DNA of 64,000 nt from Bedellia somnulentella (GCA_963576735.1 OY755175.1:7518401-7582400), one strand, 5' to 3'. Positions 22,201 through 32,673 are shown, counted from the stretch's first letter. Made by a program: numbers and translations. The notes: a model not told the origin generated them from the sequence alone.

Positions 22201-25200
22201 ATGCCGCGGAGAGGCGCACCGGATAAGTTACGCACTCGCCTTGGAATACTGCGCTCTACGCTTTCTAGAGTTGTAAGAGACATATTTGTAATTAGATTCA
22301 ACAGTCTGGTTCCGGAATCCCTTAAAATGTCTCTGATCAAATCCAGGCTTTCGTTTATTGTTTGCTCCGCGGCTGGGCTTATTTGTGTCGAAGAATTGGT
22401 CATGGTTGGCCTTTGAGATCTCGAGGAGTGGGGTCTATTGCCGTTGGAGATTTCAGTGTCTGTGGCGGCAGCTCTAGGCGGCGATGTACTAGTCGACGTG
22501 TTTTGTTGAGAATATGAGGAGTTCCGTCTACGTTGGAGAAAATACCTGACTGAGGGTGACCCTAATCTGTGAGATGTGTACACGCTAGTTCTAGAGCTGC
22601 CTGTATTTGGCTCGCTAGGTCTAGAGCTTCCAGCATTTGCGTCAGATGCCTGTGTTCCACTGCTAAAACTGATTGTATTTGATCGCGATAACCCATTAGA
22701 CACGGAAGAAAACGGGTTTGGAAGTAGTCTGGTAGTTCTTTCATTGGAATCGGAAGTTCTAGGTCGATCTGGTTCTAATAAACGTTGAAAGGCAGATAAT
22801 CTGGAGCCAAATGATATTTCTTGACTAGTGTTAGCGCCACTACTTTGATCAGCATCGCCATCAGCCTCAGCAGACCTATAATATAAGATGCAAGATATAT
22901 TACTTGAACTTTAGTTCTTAATTTCACTAAAAGCAGTGCAATATAATACCCCGATGTGTTACTGTCGATTGTAAGCACGTCCAGGTTCAGCAGACGACTG
23001 GAACTGGCTTCAGCATCACCATTTGTATCACTTGCCTCGCCTTGATGGGAGGGATCTGACAAATATTATAAATATGTAAATTTAAGTTCAATTCATTACA
23101 AAAGCATAATATAAATTGTATTAACCATTATCAATTCTGTTCCGAAGCGCAGCAATGCGGGCAGATCGTGAAGTCCAGTTCATAGGAGGTCTTGTTGGGA
23201 CTGAAGTATCCGTTTCCATCGGATCTGTGCCGCGATCAGTCTGCAATAAAATGGTCATAAAGTGTTAGCATTTTATCTGACAACTTAATAAGGCCGCACA
23301 ATTAAAAAATAATGCTTGCGTCAAATTGTCAGTACCTATACATATATATTTTTACATTTAAAGTAATTTTTAACAAAAGAACCACTAAAAGAGGTTAGCG
23401 AAGTACAAGAAAATATTTAAAAAAAATACCGTGCTTGTAGACGGTGTGTTTCCCAATTGGTGTCGAGCCATGAACAGTCTCTGGTAATTGCGCACGAGAC
23501 TATCATATCGTTGCACAAGATTCTGATAAGAGTTTACTATTAATTCTTGAGCAGAACTACTGTTCTGTGCCGGTCGATCCTCAGGTCCGTCAGATGGAGG
23601 ATCACGCCTGTTACTGGGTTGGTTGTTGGATGATGAATTATGGCTGGTGTATGTGGGCAAAATGTTGCCCGAGCCGGGGGGTGCCCAGACGGATATGCCG
23701 GTAATTAGCTTGTAGCCAAGAGAATCGAAGGCTACATATCTGTAATGGTTCAAAAGAGAAAAGGTTAATCTAAGAGAAATATTAGTTTCACATATAAAAG
23801 CATTGTTTTTTCTTATATTCTACGACTGTTTAGTTTATAACTGTTTAGTTTTAGTGAACTGTGTAGTTTATAGGCCTTTTAACCTATGTAGACAAATATC
23901 TGAAATTATGTCACTAAGTTTTTAGAACTTTTTTGTCCATATAATTACACTGAAAAATATTTTTTAACAAAAAGAAAACCGACTTCATAGTTGGAAAAAC
24001 AACCGAAAATAAACAATCTAGTACTAAAAAGTACGAAATAAGTTTTTTAATTGAATATGAGTACTGTGATTAATACCTTAGCAATTTCTTTATTCCACAC
24101 GCGTCAGTTCAACCTACCTAAATCTTAAAATTCTCTTAAATTAATTTGTGAGCCGGTGCCAGCCTCGATGATAATTGATAATAAGAAGTGTGTATTTCGC
24201 ACTTCATATACATGTAAAATGTAGGGTACCTTGTAGTTGTAGGGTAAATTGATTTTTGTACGTATTACCATTTAAAACGTTAGGCGATAGATATATTTTG
24301 TTTAGATTGTAATAATCAGAGATAGATAGTAGGGTGAATTTACTTTTGTTTGACTGGCACCGACTCAAAAATTAATTTAAGAGAATTGTAATATTTAGGT
24401 AGGTTGAACTGATGCGTGTGGAATAAAGAAATTGCTTGAAATTAATTGAAATTCAATTAAAAAACTTATTTCGTACTTTTTAGTACTAGATTGTTTATTT
24501 TCGGTTGTTTTTTCCAACTATGAAGTCTGTTTTCTTTTTGTTAAAAATTATTTTATTTTACGAGTTTTAGAGATGGGTAGACCTGGCAAAAATGCCTCTC
24601 GGATGAGGAAGCGACGGTTACTGTATTATTCTTCGTATTTCCGGTATTTCTATTATAGTACGATATTAAATAGGCTCAACCATATGTAACCTTACATTGT
24701 TCTTAAAATCCTTCGAAAGGCGATGGTCTACAATTCTACATCTCAAGAAAGACTCAAACGTTCACGCCGAATATCCCTGAAGGGGTTAGCAGAGGTAGTA
24801 ATACTTCTGATTATCACGTGACATTGTCACCTGTTGTTCAGAGTACCCACGATTTGCTTAGGCAGTGTTCTCACGTTATACAGGGCAGGCCTATTGGCGT
24901 TTTGAACAAATACACTGTCACAAGATTGTGAGTTTCGACAGTCCCCTCGATTTCCTGGGATACCATCATCAGATCCTGGTCTCATGGTACTTTCTCGGTA
25001 ACAATAACATAACAAAAGAAATGTTTAGTGAACCTGTACTTCTCTTCATAAAAGCTACGAAGAGGAGTATAAATCTATATAGAATGTGAAAAGAACTGTT
25101 TTCTAATACCTAGTGATTGAGGACCCACACCTTCCATCATCAGCTCAGCAGCATAACAATATGATTTTCAGAAGCAAATGCCAATATAAGTTCAGAAAAT

Positions 25201-28200
25201 ATGTAAAACGCGGTACATTTGCCTATAAAATTTGAGGGTTCCCCTTGATATCTCCAGGATCCCATCATCAGACCCTGATATCCTCATCATGGTACCAATC
25301 CGGGAGTATCTTCTTGTGAATAAAAGAATAATAATCAAAATAGGTTCATAAACGGCGAAGAAATCGGCGAACAAACATAAAAAAAAAAAAAATACGGTCG
25401 AATTGAGAACACTCCTTTTTTTGAAGTCGGTTAAAAATATAACTATTACCGAAACCTTGATGAAGTCAGTTAACCTGTGCCACCTCATTTGTCGTCAAAA
25501 AATCCCCTTCTAATAATTATGTTTTCTATGCGGTCTAATGATTGTATGATGGTCAGAGTGGATGATGTCTTTAATATTTCCAGGGACTAAAAGTATACTA
25601 AGTATTGTCTACTGTTACAACTACAGCAGATCAAATTGAATTCTTGGTTCGGCTTCGTCCACTTTCGCATCTTAACTTACCAAACCAGTTATAAGGGAAA
25701 CCTTTTGCTATTAATTTGTTAGAGGAGAATATATATTAAATATTCCATTCCAAAAAATATGAATTTTTAGTCATTCTAAATATAAAACACCTGGCATTAA
25801 ATTAATGCAACAGATTGATAAATGCTAAGAAAGAACATAATCCTTCTTATTAAAAACAACAATTTAAATAAAATCATCTATACTATAGTAAGACTGTACC
25901 GAGATCAAAACTTTACATTGAAGAAAAAAAACCGGTGGAATATTTTTTATTTTCGATACTAAAGTCAAATTAGCGATAGCGCGAGTAGTTGCTTTCTACA
26001 TCGCGATATGATTTATTTTTTCTTTGTTATAAATATTTCAGTTCAGACTAAACTTTCTTGACAGTTCGAAGTCTGCCGGTGTCAGTAAGTTTGTAAATAT
26101 TAACATCATTACATTACAACCCAAATTTAGAACCGCCATCTATGACTGATCGACTAAAAACTCTCACACAATCACCAACGGTCAATGTAGGGGGCAGTGC
26201 CGGGCCACCACCGCAGCGCCAAACTGCTATCCATCCATACTTACTAAAGATATTCTCATTTTTTAACATAGTAACTTGGTTCAAAATGGTTTGATTCATG
26301 ATTCTTATGAACAATTAAAAAGGGTTTTTGAATCTCACCCCCTAAGGGGTTGAAATATCAAGTACATATATTAGTATCAGAGATTTTTGACATTTCTGTA
26401 TCTAGAAATTTGAAACTTGATGCGATTGACTGTTATAACCACTACGAAATGGAATATATGAAATTTATCTATCAATCATTGATGATTATATACTAACGGC
26501 TATAAATCCCAAAAAAAGATAGCCATAACTTCAGAGATAGTAATTCTTTATCCACTTTTGGACCGCGGGAATATAAATATAAAAAACAGAAGTTAAGATA
26601 GTGTTTTGGTATTTTGGATGTAAACCGGATAGCCATAGCTTCAGAGATAGTAATAATAATAAATGATTTTATTTGTCTCTTAAAATACAACAATACAAGA
26701 AAATAAAGCAACAAAAAAACAACAATGATATCAAACAACAGACAAAAAGGTGCAAAGCTCGTTCTATCCACAACAAGCAGATAGCTTCGCTTTTCAGCTC
26801 TGACCTATAACTTAAAACTACTTATATCTAAATTAAATTAAAGTGAACATGATATTTTGCCATGTAATCAAAATGTGCACATTGCAATTACAGTTTGTTT
26901 TATTATTATCTCCTATTAGCACAGATGATTACTTTATATAGTTTTAAATACATATGAATATAAAGCATATAGTATAAATAAATATAATATATGTATATAT
27001 TTATATATAAAAGATAAGTATAAATAATGGTTAAAGTATCATATTAAAGAATTTATAGAATTTTAATATTTGATGTACTTATATAAATAAAAATAAGAGT
27101 ATCTCAAGGTGTAACAGAACCATACTGGACTTTAAATTGATTTTGCTGCAACACAATAAGCCATTTTCGCATTTTATTTTTAAAAGTGTGAGGTGTTATG
27201 GCTTCTTTAATTGGCGGTGGAATATCGTTCCAGCATTTAGATGCTGCTAGTTTTAAGCAACCCTTCGTCTTAGTAAGGTTGTGTTTTGGTAATAGAAGAA
27301 CATTACGAGACGTTGCCGATTTAAAAAGAAAGTTTATGAAATAAATATTCAGGCACTCCACATCCACTTTTGGACCGCGGGAATATAAATATAAAAAACA
27401 GAAGTTAAGATAGTGTTTTCGTATTTTGGATGTAAACCAGATGCAAAAAATTTAATCCACGCGCACGTAGTCGCGGGCAAAAAGCTGGTCTTAAATAAAT
27501 GCAGTGAACATGTAAAATGATAACAATGCAGATGTATAATTTCAATCCAACCTTTAAGTTGCATGTCCAAATTTAAATCATGTAAAACACAGTGTTTCCA
27601 AGAACTCCGCAGCAGTATAACAATAAATAAATAAGTCCCGCCTGCATTACGTAAGTTCTTATTCCTAACTAGTGGATCGTCCCAGCTTCGCACGGGTAGC
27701 GTTGTTTTTTTAAATATCTGAGGTTTCTTTCTTCAGTCACTGCTCAAGCATTGTGAAATTCAGCGTAATGTTTTCAATTTATTAAATTTATAGCACTCCT
27801 TTAACAGTGTAGTTTGTTGATTTTGATTGCGCTTTAATGAACGGTTCAGTATTTCCGTTTAATAGCAAATTTTGGAATAAAACGCCATGAAGTATTTATA
27901 ACAATCTAAAAAATAAATCATTACGTTACGTAGGATGCAACTACTGGCGCCATCTAGTATGTTATATGTAAATTAGTAACGATTCGGTTTCGATCACGGG
28001 CGCGATGGCTTATTTTATGTATAATTTCGGTGTTTGTCTACCGATTTCTATGATTCTTTTATTATTGAATAGGTAATAATGTTACCTTTTTTAAATTAGG
28101 GATGAGTGAGAGGTTTACAAACGTAAGAGTAAACAAATATAATCAGGATGTTCCGAACTGCTAAGCTATCAGGAATTACACGTGTTATTGTGAGTCAACC

Positions 28201-31200
28201 ATAAAAGAAAGACATATACTGTTAAGGAATTTTTTTTTAGATAATTTTATGAAGAATATTTCCGCCACACATGATTTCTATGTAAGTTTAACCATTAAGG
28301 CTGCACACGCGACGGAAGCTTAAAAAATGGAAAAACTTCTCCCGTTTTCCCCAAAATTCCCCTTTACTTCTCTGCTGGAAAGTATACAAAAACCTGCGCA
28401 GGAGTATGAAGAATAATTGTATCAAGTTTCGTTAAAATCCGTCGAGTAGTTTTCGTTTCCATAAGGAACATACAAACCGACAGACAGACAGACAGACAAA
28501 AATTTTACTGATTGCATTTTTGGCATCAGTATCGATCCCTAATCACCACCTGATAGTTATTTTGAAAATATATTTCATGTACAGAATTGACCTCTCTACA
28601 GATTTATTATAAGTATAGATTCATCACTCAATTTGTTATAAATGGATAATGACATACAATGAGCATTTTTCTGTATATTAATATGCCTTATATAGTTAGA
28701 GTCATTGCAATATTTTAGAACTACCCTCATGTTCAACGTTTTTTTTAGCAAAACGGATGCGTATTTTTTTTTATACACAGTAATAGCCACGAAATGTAGC
28801 AGCCATATCAAATTCACCTACATACTTGTCAAATTGCTTTCTCTTTTGGCACATTATTTTGTGCCAAGCCGAGTAATAATTATGTCCCCAGAAAATAATG
28901 TTTAAATATTTGGCGTCAGGTCACATATAATAAAATTCAATATAATTTTTATACTATAAGACTTTGAAAGAGTTAAGCCATAGATTTTTGTAGTAAGCTA
29001 TGTATTTTCTTACAAAAATACATTGTACGTCTACATGTGTATACATGAATGTGTATATATTTACCTGACTTTCTCATTAGCATTATTGGTGCAAACTTTT
29101 GTAAATGGTGCTGGTTGGCTCCAATCCCAGAAGTACAGTTCATTAAATGTTGCAATTACTAATAGTTGGTCTCTGGGATGAAAAGCTATGGATGCTATCA
29201 CAGTCTCATTTCCCACTGTCCATACTTCACTGCCACCCTGTTAACATCACAATATGATTAAAGATTTAAATTGTGTTTTATTATATTATTACGTGTACCA
29301 AGAGATTGATAAATGTCAACAAAGAATAAAAATTTTGCTAGAATTGTACAGAGCGTAATAGTATGCTCCTCCTATCTCAATGAGAGCTGATAGTGAAGAA
29401 ATGTATGAATATTATTGTGATATACTGACTTCTGCTAAAAAGTCTCAGTCTAACTAACCAATGAAAAAAAGGAGATTTAACCTCTGAAATCCTGATGACA
29501 CGCCAAAAAAAACTGGTCTTAATATCTGTCATTTGTAAAACTCATTATCTCACAATGGAGTCTAGAAAGATATTTTAATTAATCTTAGCCACAAGACTCA
29601 AATGTTGAAAACATATATTTCTGTATGTGTGGCAGAGATACTAACATTTATGTCCATGTTTTGTTTGGACAATGTACTCATGTGATAGGGGACATACCTA
29701 TCACCATTTTGTATGAATACACTGTCACATGACTAAGTACAACTTAGCCATGTGGATTTCGTAATGATGTTTCCTCTCACTGTAAACAACCATGATAAAT
29801 TAACCACATTTTTCTTAAAAAAAGACACATTGTTGTAGGCCCGTCTCAGGATTTGAGCCTATACCTTGTTCATGATAGGCAGTTGTTCCTCCCATTAAAG
29901 TATCGGGGTGATTTCACAACCTCAGTCATAAAATTTAGAGTTAAACCAAAGCTTGAACTATAGAAGAAAAATAGTTGACCTTTAAAAAGCATTCAGTAAC
30001 ATGAATTTTTATTTTAACATTACTAGTTAAATGACTAAATGTGGGGTATTATTTCTTAAAAGTGTAGTGTCTTTAAAGTCTTGCCGTGTAGTGCCGGCTT
30101 AGAATGTTGCTACCCCTTTCTACCCATGGGTGTCGTAAGAGGCCACTAAGGGTATTGGGGCTCTTTATTGGATTTTTGGGGTATGCGGTTGGAGACCCAT
30201 CACCAAAAACCTTTATTTTACTCTCTTTTCCCCACTCAAATTCCAAAAGTGACTGAGGAATTTATAATTCCTTGGCTTTGGCTACCCCGTCTAGGGAATT
30301 ATAGCGGTGAGTATTTGGATGTATGTATTTCTTAAAAATCAACAGTATGATTTGCAACAAGTTATGTGTGTATGTATGTTCTCTGTAGGACCTTTTTTGG
30401 GAGCTTGTGTGGGAGGCTGGAATAAAGCCCACCAACAGCAAAATCTTATGAGAGAGTGAATTGTTTTAGGTTGCAAAATAAAAGGATAAAATATATTATT
30501 GAAGAATCCAGTAGGCAAAGATCCATTATGGTTAAGAAACACACAAAAGACCTTGTTGACAATTTTTATTACAATTTATGCTGTTTAAATACTATGAAGT
30601 TAAAAAAATCATAACTTACACTGAGATCCCAGACTCTCACTTGTCCTCCAAGACATCCGGATCCGATCAGTTGTGGATGTGAAGGATGAAAGGCAATACA
30701 CCATGGAGTGCGGGGATGCCCTTTCAATATACGCACATGCTTTCCACTCGCTAACTCTGACACATACACATTGTGGTTGCCATGAGTTGATGCTACCTTG
30801 GTCCTAAAACACAATATATCATTATATGAGAGACAGTCTACTAAAATAATTAGATTAAATGTTTCATGTGATAGTCTTACCCATCAGGACTGAAGACCAT
30901 CAAAAAAGTAGATCTTGGATATCCTGGCAAGTCACAGCACTACAATAATTGATACATAATGTTAATAAAGATCTTATTTTTATATATGAATAAAGGTATT
31001 ATCAAAACATATCTACTATATATTCGATTTAAGAACTTACTCTTATTTGCAGTGGTTTTTGTACAAGCACATCTTCAGCTATATTCTCTAAGACAGTCTT
31101 ATTTTTAGGGCTATGCTGTGGGTTGATACCCATCTCCCTCCATTGCCAGCTTTTAGCAATGTTACCAACAAGTTGGGAGTCATCGCAAGGTTCGTTTTTA

Positions 31201-31235
31201 CATCCCAGCCAATCATTATCAATAATTGGATCCAT
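15501..31235 (-). CDS. AMBRA1: AMBRA1, complete coding region in 12 exons
   Basis: Exons in order of transcription are 31235-31041, 30939-30881, 30803-30620, 29237-29065, 23739-23430, 23240-23126, 23055-22950, 22875-19779, 19032-18891, 18083-17955, 17254-17063 and 15655-15501. Every boundary has AG/GT sites, all phases join, and the sum is 4857 nt (1618 residues). AMBRA1 is known as a DDB1-CUL4 substrate receptor that degrades D-type cyclins, and as a Beclin-1/ULK1 autophagy regulator. Known structures show a WD40 propeller assembled from both protein ends. Here the N-terminal half holds [31 protein letters not shown] and [15 protein letters not shown]. The C-terminal half holds [45 protein letters not shown] and [16 protein letters not shown]. 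About 1000 Ser/Asn/Arg-rich residues separate them. The protein is longer than the roughly 1300-residue human one, mostly in that linker. The 5' UTR exon was not found. Confidence 0.93.
16066..17040 (+). mobile_element. Non-autonomous Helitron in the last AMBRA1 intron
   Basis: Begins TCTATACTTATAATAAATCT after an A and ends GGGACGATCCACTAG before a T. An inverted near-identical copy lies at 27669-28619. A (TGTC)n microsatellite sits inside. The element fills most of the 1.4-kb intron, and its CTAG end is 22 bp from the splice donor of AMBRA1 exon 11. It has no coding sequence. Confidence 0.9.
16187..16222. repeat. (TGTC)n microsatellite inside the Helitron
   Basis: Nine TGTC units. The inverted Helitron copy has a shorter run of its complement (GACA) at about 28480-28498, so the locus expanded or contracted between copies. 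Confidence 0.9.
17063..17254 (-). CDS. AMBRA1: AMBRA1 exon 11
   Basis: 192 nt between acceptor TCTCGTAG and donor GGGTAATT. It encodes [39 protein letters not shown] and [20 protein letters not shown], a conserved C-terminal propeller blade of AMBRA1 (LGVYSLQW... in vertebrates). It is G+C-richer than the flanking introns. Confidence 0.9.
17330..17475 (+). repeat. Family A 3' fragment followed by a tRNA-like SINE head
   Basis: 17330-17396 matches family A (CTCTGGCTACCCCTTCTAGG). 17403-17475 contains an A-box-like TAACTCAGTGGG and B-box-like AGTTTAAATCCT, a decayed tRNA-derived head related to family B. Both lie in an AMBRA1 intron. Confidence 0.55.
17545..17660 (-). pseudogene. Decayed duplicate of AMBRA1 exon 11
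   Basis: Minus-strand translation gives [19 protein letters not shown], aligned to [19 protein letters not shown] of the real exon 290 bp away. At DNA level the two share runs such as GACACTGGCCT and GCACTCTGCTC. The Trp codon before GR is replaced by TAG, and the frame breaks after ASV, so it cannot serve as an alternative exon. Confidence 0.75.
17955..18083 (-). CDS. AMBRA1: AMBRA1 exon 10
   Basis: 129 nt with acceptor TATTACAG and donor GGTAAGTT. Encodes [20 protein letters not shown], then [20 protein letters not shown], matching the conserved IHND.S.DIS.DG.LL blade of AMBRA1. Phase 2/1 joins both neighbours. Confidence 0.93.
18652..18715 (+). repeat. Family B fragment in an AMBRA1 intron
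   Basis: GTACACTGTCCAAGCAAAAC and CTGAACACCACGTGACC match the central part of family B. Confidence 0.55.
18891..19032 (-). CDS. AMBRA1: AMBRA1 exon 9
   Basis: 142 nt after acceptor ACTTGTAG, ending before GTAAGTAA. Encodes [20 protein letters not shown] and [18 protein letters not shown]. The RVQAWDF motif is diagnostic for the start of the C-terminal WD40 half of AMBRA1. Confidence 0.92.
19779..22875 (-). CDS. AMBRA1: AMBRA1 exon 8, giant low-complexity exon
   Basis: 3097 nt, open throughout (1032 codons), from acceptor TTATATTATAG to donor CAGGTAAGAA. The translation is rich in Ser, Asn, Arg, Thr and Glu with many RPSTSR-like repeats, and is predicted to be largely disordered. Ordered islands include [20 protein letters not shown] and [20 protein letters not shown] (residues just past the first third), and [19 protein letters not shown], which resemble conserved helical segments of AMBRA1. 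The position between propeller halves fits the family linker that carries partner-binding motifs. Several long antisense frames here are shadows. Confidence 0.9.
22950..23055 (-). CDS. AMBRA1: AMBRA1 exon 7
   Basis: 106 nt, acceptor TTTGTCAG, donor GGGTATTA (weak). Encodes [35 protein letters not shown]. The donor was chosen because it alone restores phase with the 22875 acceptor (Gly-Ser-Ala-Glu); an alternative GTGCTT donor is possible. Confidence 0.75.
23126..23240 (-). CDS. AMBRA1: AMBRA1 exon 6
   Basis: 115 nt, acceptor TTATTGCAG, donor GGTTAATA. Encodes [20 protein letters not shown] and [18 protein letters not shown], a low-complexity linker with a short basic helix. Confidence 0.8.
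23430..23739 (-). CDS. AMBRA1: AMBRA1 exon 5
   Basis: 310 nt, acceptor ACCATTACAG, donor GGTATTTT. With the previous exon it encodes [18 protein letters not shown], matching the RLVRFDPLGHYLLTAI strand of the family. It continues with a Ser/Asn-rich part and [20 protein letters not shown]. Confidence 0.88.
23945..25440 (+). repeat. Composite interspersed repeat family C, copy 1 (AMBRA1 intron 4)
   Basis: The 5' part (23945-24548) is a large inverted repeat: AAAGAAAACCGACTTCATAG and downstream sequence recur in reverse at 24350-24540. The 3' part (24540-25440) runs from GAGTTTTAGAGATGGGTAGA through an embedded family B segment (24755-24940) to TTTTTTTGAAGTCGGTTAAA. Related copies are at 40117-41127 and 56332-57600. 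No coding capacity is visible. Confidence 0.75.
25877..26088 (+). mobile_element. Short Helitron relic
   Basis: TCTATACTATAG start and a GTTCGAAGTCTGCCGGTGTC end resemble the 8.9-kb Helitron. The middle (GAGTAGTTGCTTTCTACATC, TTATAAATATTTCA) matches the 16-kb Helitron. It is thus a chimera or a shared ancestor; its final CTAG is mutated. Confidence 0.6.
26490..26654 (-). repeat. Family A fragment with local tandem duplication
   Basis: CGGCTATAAATCCC at 26497 begins a degenerate family A piece. A 24-bp segment (AGCCATARCTTCAGAGATAG plus TAAT) is present at 26521-26544 and again at 26631-26654. Confidence 0.6.
26652..27358 (-). mobile_element. 5'-truncated LINE, same family as 53510-55544
   Basis: Minus-sense. 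The 3' end is AGACAAATAAAATC followed by ATTATTATT at 26650. Translation of 27349-27104 gives [20 protein letters not shown] and [15 protein letters not shown], nearly identical to the C-terminus of the LINE reverse transcriptase at 53.6-55.0 kb. Only the last part of ORF2 and the 3' UTR remain. Confidence 0.85.
27360..27440. repeat. Second copy of an 80-bp flank of the LINE insertion
   Basis: TCCACTTTTGGACCGCGGG through TTGGATGTAAACC at about 27360-27440 repeats 26551-26630 almost exactly. The LINE fragment lies between the copies. Confidence 0.85.
27669..28619 (-). mobile_element. Non-autonomous Helitron, inverted copy of 16066-17040
   Basis: CTAG at 27669-27672 (reverse of its 3' end) after an A. 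GA at 28618-28619 is the complement of its 5' TC. Internal sequence is collinear with the 16-kb copy, including GGCGCCATCTAG and a short GACA run. It lies in AMBRA1 intron 4. Confidence 0.9.
29065..29237 (-). CDS. AMBRA1: AMBRA1 exon 4
   Basis: 173 nt, acceptor GTTAACAG, donor CAGGTAAAT. Encodes [20 protein letters not shown] and [20 protein letters not shown], a complete WD40 blade typical of AMBRA1 (human HGGSESWF... and FWDWS). Confidence 0.95.
29595..29915 (-). mobile_element. SINE-like family B copy
   Basis: Minus-sense. The 3' part GGCAGAGATACTAACATTTA is at 29631. The central CACTGTCACATGACTAAGTA is at 29720-29739, and the tRNA-like head with B-box-like AGGATTTGAGCC is near 29848-29859. 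The tail end is degenerate. Confidence 0.7.
30082..30328 (+). mobile_element. SINE-like family A copy
   Basis: Complete plus-sense copy in an AMBRA1 intron, from GCCGTGTAGTGCCGGC to GCGGTGAGTATTTGGATG. Confidence 0.85.
30620..30803 (-). CDS. AMBRA1: AMBRA1 exon 3
   Basis: 184 nt, acceptor GTTTTAG, donor GTGTAAGTT. Encodes [38 protein letters not shown] and [15 protein letters not shown]. It is strongly conserved with human AMBRA1 (STHVNHNIYITEV, GHRRTPWCVTFHP, RIWDL). Confidence 0.97.
30881..30939 (-). CDS. AMBRA1: AMBRA1 exon 2
   Basis: 59 nt, acceptor TTATTGTAG, donor GGGTAAGA. Encodes [19 protein letters not shown] plus the first two bases of a Gly codon, matching LPDSPRSTFLLAFSPD of the human protein. 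Confidence 0.95.
31041..31235 (-). CDS. AMBRA1: AMBRA1 exon 1 of the coding region
   Basis: 65 codons from ATG at 31235 ([19 protein letters not shown]) to donor AGAGTAAGT. The end, [18 protein letters not shown], aligns with the segment before the first human blade. A TTGTTTTAG acceptor ends 8 bp before the ATG, so the 5' UTR is split by an intron. Upstream in-frame ATGs lie in that intron. Confidence 0.85.
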
Positions 31236-31243
31236 CCCTTGTA

Positions 31244-32374
31244 CTAAAACAATCACACTATATAGGAAATAGATACTTGAAATCTTTAGAATATTCTTAT
31301 TAGAAATACAGTTTCTATTCAAGGAACAATGGTTTTCTTACAGTCAGTAATCAGATAGTAATCACAGTTGGTCGGTTTTTTATACCAGAGCCATGTTGAG
31401 GATTTACATAAGGTCAGATAAGTTGAATAGATATTCGATCTACTTAACAATAGGCTGATTCAAAATAAAAGTTTGCAGACATCAGTACAGAGTACTATTT
31501 ATGTAACAAGTTACATACTAGTAAATAAGCCTTGCCCATATTTTGTTGCCGAAAGAAAACAATGACACTTACCTATGCCATCACCCAAAATGAATCATAA
31601 CGGTGTTGATTCATATATCTAATAAAGTCTACTAATGATCAACGAACTGATATCTTACTATATTTCCACCCTGCAATTGGATTCCACTAGCAAATTAATC
31701 AGATTTTTCTAAAACAAAACTATAAAGATGCGCTATGCGCTGTTCAAAACGCACACAGACAGCTGTCTGGATTGATTGAACAGAACCAAGCAGTTTTTGA
31801 CGTATTATTTTACAAACGTCATTATTATAACTGATGAAACAGGCCAAAACCCAGGTTTACAATATATAAGCGCAATATGTCTATTCCTTGTAATAGTTAC
31901 TTGTCTCTTAGAATGACCAAGGTGCATAACAAATGGTATTTGTTCGGAATACTTTCAGCAAATCATACAATTAGTTTTTATAAATTCCGTTATCAACTGA
32001 GCCAATAACAAGTATTCGCAAATAATGATAGTGAATACAGTTTTTAAGTTGATTACCATTTAGTACGGACCTGGATTACGACTAAGCGAGGTGCCGCCGG
32101 GTGACAATACCACCAATAAATGACAATCCAATTTACACAAACTTAGTATCCTCTCTTACTCTCTCACTCTTACTCGGTACTCTTTATTCTATGCCAATTT
32201 AGTTTGACACTTGGACGCTATCGTTAGCCAGCATCTCCTTTGACTGCCTGCTACAAGCATAGGCTTTCCAAGATTCGCGCTCGACGCTGTATGACATTAA
32301 CATCCCGCTTAGTTTCTGGTTAGGACTCTATTGATCTCTTTTCTCCGTTTTAAATATGGACAACATTTTTTTTC
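31244..32374. other. Upstream region of AMBRA1 (5' UTR intron and promoter expected)
   Basis: No coding sequence. A possible untranslated first exon on the minus strand is the G+C-richer stretch around 32070-32110, which ends in ATGGTAATC (a plausible donor). This is a guess without transcript data. Confidence 0.3.
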
Positions 32375-32620
32375 GCCGTGTAGGCTTAGAATAACACTAC
32401 CCCATTTCTACCCGTGGGTGATCGTAAGAGGCGACTGAGGGTCTAGGGGCTTTTTAAGTGATTTTTGGGCGATGTGGTTGGAAACCCGTCACCAAAATCA
32501 TTTATTTTCATCATTACCATCTTTTCCCCAATCAACTTCCACAGGTGGCTGAGGAATTTCTCATTCCAAAGCTCTGGCTACCCCGTTAAGGGATTTATAG
32601 CCGTGAGTATATGTAGATAA
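32375..32620 (+). mobile_element. SINE-like family A copy
   Basis: Plus-sense, GCCGTGTAGGCTTAGAATAA to TATAGCCGTGAGTATATG; full length. Confidence 0.85.
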
Positions 32621-32624
32621 TACT

Positions 32625-32673
32625 GGCCTACTGCTGGATGTACATAATTTTTAGGTACATCCAGCAGTAGGCC
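32625..32673. repeat. Perfect 19-bp inverted repeat (hairpin)
   Basis: GGCCTACTGCTGGATGTAC at 32625-32643 is mirrored exactly at 32655-32673, with an 11-bp spacer, directly after a family A tail. The arm resembles a piece of the RTE-type LINE 3' end. Confidence 0.85.

Noticed and set aside
20614..22416. Long plus-strand open frames (20614-21126, 21982-22416)
   Set aside because: They are antisense to the AMBRA1 exon 8 coding frame and reflect its Ser/Arg codon bias; no domain or motif is visible.
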